DNA of 11,598 nucleotides. Origin: Lysobacterales bacterium. Lineage in GTDB: Bacteria; Pseudomonadota; Gammaproteobacteria; Xanthomonadales; SZUA-36. The position numbers and the translations under genes were made by a program. Below the pieces are notes generated by a model. It saw only the letters and a program-made list of their open reading frames with translations. It did not search any database and was not told the DNA's origin. Position 1 is the stretch's first letter; every line of letters starts with the position of its first letter. The stretch is taken from positions 1-11,598 of the forward strand of contig DAOWGA010000178.1 of NCBI GenBank assembly GCA_030637665.1, read 5' to 3'. Shown piece by piece: positions 7,635 through 11,598 of this stretch.

Positions 7635-7663
7635 TTTACCGGTGTCTGTTCTCTGCATAGAAT
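7635..7663 (+). promoter_or_regulatory. Sigma-70-like promoter for the arsC-wrbA operon
   Basis: TTTACC (7635-7640, four of six matches to the -35 consensus) and TAGAAT (7658-7663, five of six to the -10) are separated by exactly 17 bases. Transcription would start near 7670, about 39 bases before the arsC ATG. The site lies in the 79-base spacer between divergent yihY and arsC, where a promoter is required. I found no equally good candidate for the yihY direction. Confidence 0.5.
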
Positions 7664-7670
7664 GCATGAG
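7651..7670. promoter_or_regulatory. Imperfect dyad over the arsC -10 region, candidate operator
   Basis: TGCAT-AGA-ATGCA (7654-7666) is a perfect 5-bp inverted repeat, and the flanking CTC (7651-7653) and GAG (7668-7670) extend it with one unpaired T. It covers the candidate -10 box of the arsC promoter, so a bound regulator could block that promoter and perhaps the divergent one. No regulator gene is encoded nearby. Confidence 0.3.
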
Positions 7671-7708
7671 TACATTCCATATCCACCATTCTAACCAAGA
7701 GAAGGGCC

Positions 7709-8670
<962 letters not shown>

Positions 8671-8678
8671 GGCAAGAA

Positions 8679-9026
8679 ATGCGGGGCCGTTTCATCAGCA
8701 GTAACCATGCCATCATCGCCGGCACCTATATTGCCTTGTTGATTTTACAGCCTGTATGGCATGCTTTATTGCCCGCACCACTGGGTGCGTCCTCATGGTG
8801 GCTGGGTCTGCTGGCCGCCATTCCCCTGGTTTTCCCTTTGAAAGGTGTTCTTGACGGTAATATCCGCAGCATGACCTGGGCTGGTTACCTGCTGATGCTG
8901 TACCTGGTGGTAGGCGTTATGGAGGCATGGAGCAATGCGCCCCAACGGATACCGGCGCTGGTGCAGACGGTGCTTGTTGCAAGCTGTATCATCAGCATGC
9001 TCATGTTCAGTCGCGAAAGCCGGTGA
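8679..9026 (+). CDS. DUF2069 small inner-membrane protein
   Basis: A predicted four-helix membrane protein of unknown function, matching what I know of DUF2069 (commonly next to wrbA). With the ATG at 8679 it has 115 residues. Hydrophobic segments lie at about 11-31 (IIAGTYIALLILQPVW), 38-57 (WWLGLLAAIPLVFPLKGVL), 66-84 (WAGYLLMLYLVVGVMEAW) and 91-110 (VQTVLVASCIISMLMF). The conserved FPLKG and MEAWSNA-like pieces are visible. The start at 8679 is supported by GAGG at 8669-8672 and by 8-base spacing to the wrbA stop; an in-frame ATG at 8613 would overlap wrbA by 58 bases and add a non-membrane leader. Its last 20 bases overlap the end of the large gene on the other strand. Confidence 0.85.
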   Translation: MRGRFISSNHAIIAGTYIALLILQPVWHALLPAPLGASSWWLGLLAAIPLVFPLKGVLDGNIRSMTWAGYLLMLYLVVGVMEAWSNAPQRIPALVQTVLVASCIISMLMFSRESR

Positions 9027-11598
9027 TCCCGCCCTGTCGTTCTTCGTTTTCCACCGGGTCCGGCGTCACGGCAAAAAATTCCAGGTAGAGCTCATTCAAA
9101 CGTGCAATGGCATGAGCCACATTGATGGTGACTGTGCCGGACCGGCGAACCACCTCAGGCTGGCGATTCCAACGGGCGCGGAATTCCTCAAAGCGCGAAT
9201 TCCCAACATCATTAATGGATTCAATAGGTACATTGCCATCCCTGAATCGCTGCAGTACCGGACCATCAATCAGGCCACGCGTGCCTTCGAGTGAGCCTCT
9301 GATTTCATCTGAATCGATCAGGAAATCCGAGTAAAACAGGTCCATTTGTGTGCGCAGCAGCGCCTTGGCAGTCGTGACGGCATTCATCTCCTTGTAAAGG
9401 GATGTGGATTCGTCAACCCCGCCCCTGCCGGGTGACCTCAACAAGGCGCGGTAAAGAACTACCTGTTCGGCCTGGTAGAGAGCCTGCAGGTGCTGGTTGA
9501 TGCGGTCCAGTATCGTGTCATCAGCCTCGAACTCCAATCGCGTGACGCCCAGTCCGGTGACAAACCAGTCGCGCCATTCGGACCCACGACTCCAGTTCAG
9601 GTTGATGATCCGTGATGGCTGGCTTCTGGCGCTGGCCATGTAAGTCAGCCGGTCAGGCACAACCCTGAAACCAACATCATTATTCAGCGGAGTTACGATT
9701 TTGCTGCCAACCCACTCGGTTGGGCAACTGTCATCAAGCACTTCATCGCTGGCGGGTGCAAACAGATAATGATACTCACCAGGACTAATGAAATTCGAAC
9801 CAAACACGGTGCTCGTGTTTTCACCCTCAACATATCGCCCGATCAGGTTGAAGCTCAGGCGGCCAAAGAAATTGGCCACGTGCGGATCATCCGCCCGTAC
9901 CGGCTCAGCCCGGCGCTGAACCCACTGCATGTTGTCATAGCAAATCTCGATGTCACCGAGTCCGGTTTGGTCCGCGATCAGATAATGGTCCGGAAACAGC
10001 CCGATCAACGCTCTCGTGGCTTCCAGCTCCCCCGACATTTCACATACCTGGTCAGTCCTGCAAGGAGCGATAATCATGCCCTCGGGCCGGTAAGCCGTGT
10101 TCTGACTCGCGTCGCCCCGTAAGACGATATCCGCGCCCTGCGCCAGCCTCGCTTCGCGGAAGGCCAATTCCGTTTCACGCATGCCGGCCACGAGTTCCTC
10201 CAGCGCCTGGCGATAGTCAACGAGCCCCATGCTGACAGGGTCATTAATGCCGCCTCCAACGCCACTGAAACAATCCACCTGTTGTTCCATCGCCTGCAAG
10301 AGGTCCATGCCCTGCTGTTTCATGCGGACGATCAGAGCTTCGTTTTCCGGCGTCTGGAAATAAACCGGCGATTGCCTGGCAAACCAGGCCAGAGTCGTCG
10401 CCAGGGCCGACCACTCCAGCGGATTGGGTAATGGCTCTTCAGGCGCTTCGCAGGCAGCAGGGGACCTGTCATGCAAGTATCCCAATGCGTAATTAATACG
10501 TTGCCAGGGCGTCAACTCGAGTTCACGCTGTAATTGAACCGCACCGAAAGGCCCATCCGGGTCACCTGCCAGTTCGGCGCTTAGCACCATCGATTCCGAC
10601 AAGTCCACCATGCTGGCGAGACAGCGATCGAATTGATCCCGGCTCAAGGTCAAATTTCCGTCCTCGTCCATGTCCGCTGCAATACTGGTGCAGATGTTGA
10701 TTTCCTCGGCTATCCTCCTCCTGACCGGCTGGTCAAAATAGAAATTCATGTCCGGTATCAACAGTACGAATTGGGCAATCGCATCCGCCAGCTCATGCAG
10801 CAGAAGGGTGTAACGCTCCCGGTCGGGAGGACCTTCCTGCAGATTCTGGGCAATATCGAAAGCGGCAGCCAGGTTAGCATTGATGCGGGGGTCTACATCG
10901 GAGAATTCCCTGGCAAAAGAGTTGGATATTTGCGGCAGCAGATTAGACAGAACCCGGGGCAGATCAGAGGTCTGCTTTGCTTGCATACTTTCTTCGGCGC
11001 CCGATTCATCGGCCAACTCCAAATCTGCCACCTGGCTCGTGACAGGCTGATCCTCGCTTTCTGTTTCCTGTCCGTTTGTCTCCCCCTCTGTCACTTCACC
11101 GGTAGCTTCGGGAGGCTCAATTTCCCCGGGCCTTTGTTGGGACAGCAGCAAGTCGGACACCAGCCACATCAGAGTTTCCGTGAAAGCGAGGTACTTACTG
11201 TCCTGCAGACCATCAACCGCAGTAGCAAGACGCAGCAGTTGCACCGCATCCCTGGCCTGATCGTGGTGTAAATTCGGAAGAGCAGAAAGCAGCATAAATC
11301 GCAAGCGCTTCAGACGCAGGGCATCGGGCGCTTCTTCATATATGGCGGAGGAAGCCAGGGCCTGGAAATCTTCCAACGCCAGCGCGATAAAATCGTCACC
11401 GGCTTCCAGGGCGATCGGCACCAGCGGCTCTGTAATCACCCAGGATTCAAACCATTCGGCATCCAGGCTGGAAACCAGGGAAAGAAACGCTTCGTCTTCG
11501 CCTGCCTTCGATAAGAACCCATCCCACAGCACGGGGGAGAGAAACTCCATTCGCATCAGCAGTTCAGGCAGAAACGCGACTGCCAGACGTTCATTTGA
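9007..11598 (-). CDS. Large uncharacterised protein, probably exported (5' end probably outside window)
   Basis: I do not recognise a family. The frame is open to the right edge; the first ATG inside the window (11556) has no ribosome site or signal peptide, so the start probably lies beyond 11598. Numbering from 11556, 849 residues are seen. Residues 1-138 are helical and acidic. Residues 139-198 form an acidic, Pro/Gly/Thr/Glu-rich linker. Residues about 200-470 are mainly helical and carry an EF-hand-like loop at 295-306. Residues about 474-675 look beta-rich with many short hydrophobic/aromatic stretches. The last 170 are helical again. Eight cysteines (289, 312, 369, 429, 499, 505, 539, 611), all in the central part, would suit disulfides in an exported protein, which is inference. 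No catalytic motif or transmembrane segment is evident. Absence of stops over 2.6 kb, normal composition and a coherent domain pattern support a real gene. Confidence 0.8.
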   Translation of the reverse strand, partial: SNERLAVAFLPELLMRMEFLSPVLWDGFLSKAGEDEAFLSLVSSLDAEWFESWVITEPLVPIALEAGDDFIALALEDFQALASSAIYEEAPDALRLKRLRFMLLSALPNLHHDQARDAVQLLRLATAVDGLQDSKYLAFTETLMWLVSDLLLSQQRPGEIEPPEATGEVTEGETNGQETESEDQPVTSQVADLELADESGAEESMQAKQTSDLPRVLSNLLPQISNSFAREFSDVDPRINANLAAAFDIAQNLQEGPPDRERYTLLLHELADAIAQFVLLIPDMNFYFDQPVRRRIAEEINICTSIAADMDEDGNLTLSRDQFDRCLASMVDLSESMVLSAELAGDPDGPFGAVQLQRELELTPWQRINYALGYLHDRSPAACEAPEEPLPNPLEWSALATTLAWFARQSPVYFQTPENEALIVRMKQQGMDLLQAMEQQVDCFSGVGGGINDPVSMGLVDYRQALEELVAGMRETELAFREARLAQGADIVLRGDASQNTAYRPEGMIIAPCRTDQVCEMSGELEATRALIGLFPDHYLIADQTGLGDIEICYDNMQWVQRRAEPVRADDPHVANFFGRLSFNLIGRYVEGENTSTVFGSNFISPGEYHYLFAPASDEVLDDSCPTEWVGSKIVTPLNNDVGFRVVPDRLTYMASARSQPSRIINLNWSRGSEWRDWFVTGLGVTRLEFEADDTILDRINQHLQALYQAEQVVLYRALLRSPGRGGVDESTSLYKEMNAVTTAKALLRTQMDLFYSDFLIDSDEIRGSLEGTRGLIDGPVLQRFRDGNVPIESINDVGNSRFEEFRARWNRQPEVVRRSGTVTINVAHAIARLNELYLEFFAVTPDPVENEERQGGITGFRD
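10639..10674 (-). other. Degenerate EF-hand-like loop in the large uncharacterised protein
   Basis: The 12 codons read DMDEDGNLTLSR. Asp at 1, 3 and 5, Gly at 6, Leu at 8 and Thr at 9 fit an EF-hand loop, but position 12, normally Glu or Asp, is Arg, with Asp one residue later. Cysteines flank it (289 and 312). It may be a variant calcium loop or a decayed one. Confidence 0.5.

Noticed and set aside
8972..8984. Inverted repeat GCTTG-TTG-CAAGC near the end of the DUF2069 gene as a terminator.
   Set aside because: Only a 5-bp stem, inside coding sequence, with no T-run on either strand; expected by chance.
10633..11271. A 212-codon open frame on the + strand opposite the large minus-strand gene.
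   Set aside because: The opposite frame is far longer and continues across the window with a coherent domain pattern; this one has no ribosome site or recognisable motif.

Overview
The window is a stretch of chromosome from a gram-negative bacterium, most likely a gammaproteobacterium. It carries the BAM / lipid A gene order bamA-skp-lpxD-fabZ-lpxA-lpxB-rnhB, followed by a second group (acyP, thioredoxin-like, yihY, arsC, wrbA, DUF2069) that I recall as clustered in Pseudomonas-type genomes. Gene density is very high. No gap exceeds about 80 bases, several genes overlap by 4 to 11 bases, and I see no tRNA, rRNA, CRISPR array, insertion sequence or other sign of recent transfer.

Region 1 (1-5548, + strand) is an envelope-biogenesis operon. 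It begins inside bamA (C-terminal half of the outer-membrane barrel), then encodes the periplasmic chaperone Skp/OmpH, three early lipid A enzymes (LpxD, LpxA, LpxB), the fatty-acid dehydratase FabZ, which shares the 3-hydroxyacyl-ACP pool with LpxA and LpxD, and RNase HII. Start/stop overlaps at lpxD-fabZ, fabZ-lpxA and lpxB-rnhB point to translational coupling.

Region 2 (5557-7629, - strand) converges on rnhB. In transcription order it holds a YihY/BrkB-family membrane protein, a signal-anchored or secreted TlpA-like thiol-disulfide protein, and an acylphosphatase, with overlapping starts and stops. Region 3 (7709-9026, + strand) is divergent from yihY across a 79-base spacer that contains a promoter-like sequence and an imperfect dyad. 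It encodes an ArsC-family reductase with the full Cys/Arg active site, a WrbA-type NAD(P)H:quinone oxidoreductase and a four-helix DUF2069 membrane protein.

Region 4 (9007-11598, - strand) is one large open frame that runs off the right edge. It has no family I can recognise: helical ends, an acidic linker, a degenerate EF-hand-like loop and a Cys-containing, probably beta-rich middle. It overlaps the DUF2069 gene tail to tail by 20 bases.

The points most worth a second look are a textbook EF-hand calcium loop inserted in an extracellular loop of BamA, a bulky Phe at the acyl-chain ruler position of LpxA (predicting short 3-hydroxyacyl chains on lipid A), and the unrecognised large protein at the right end.
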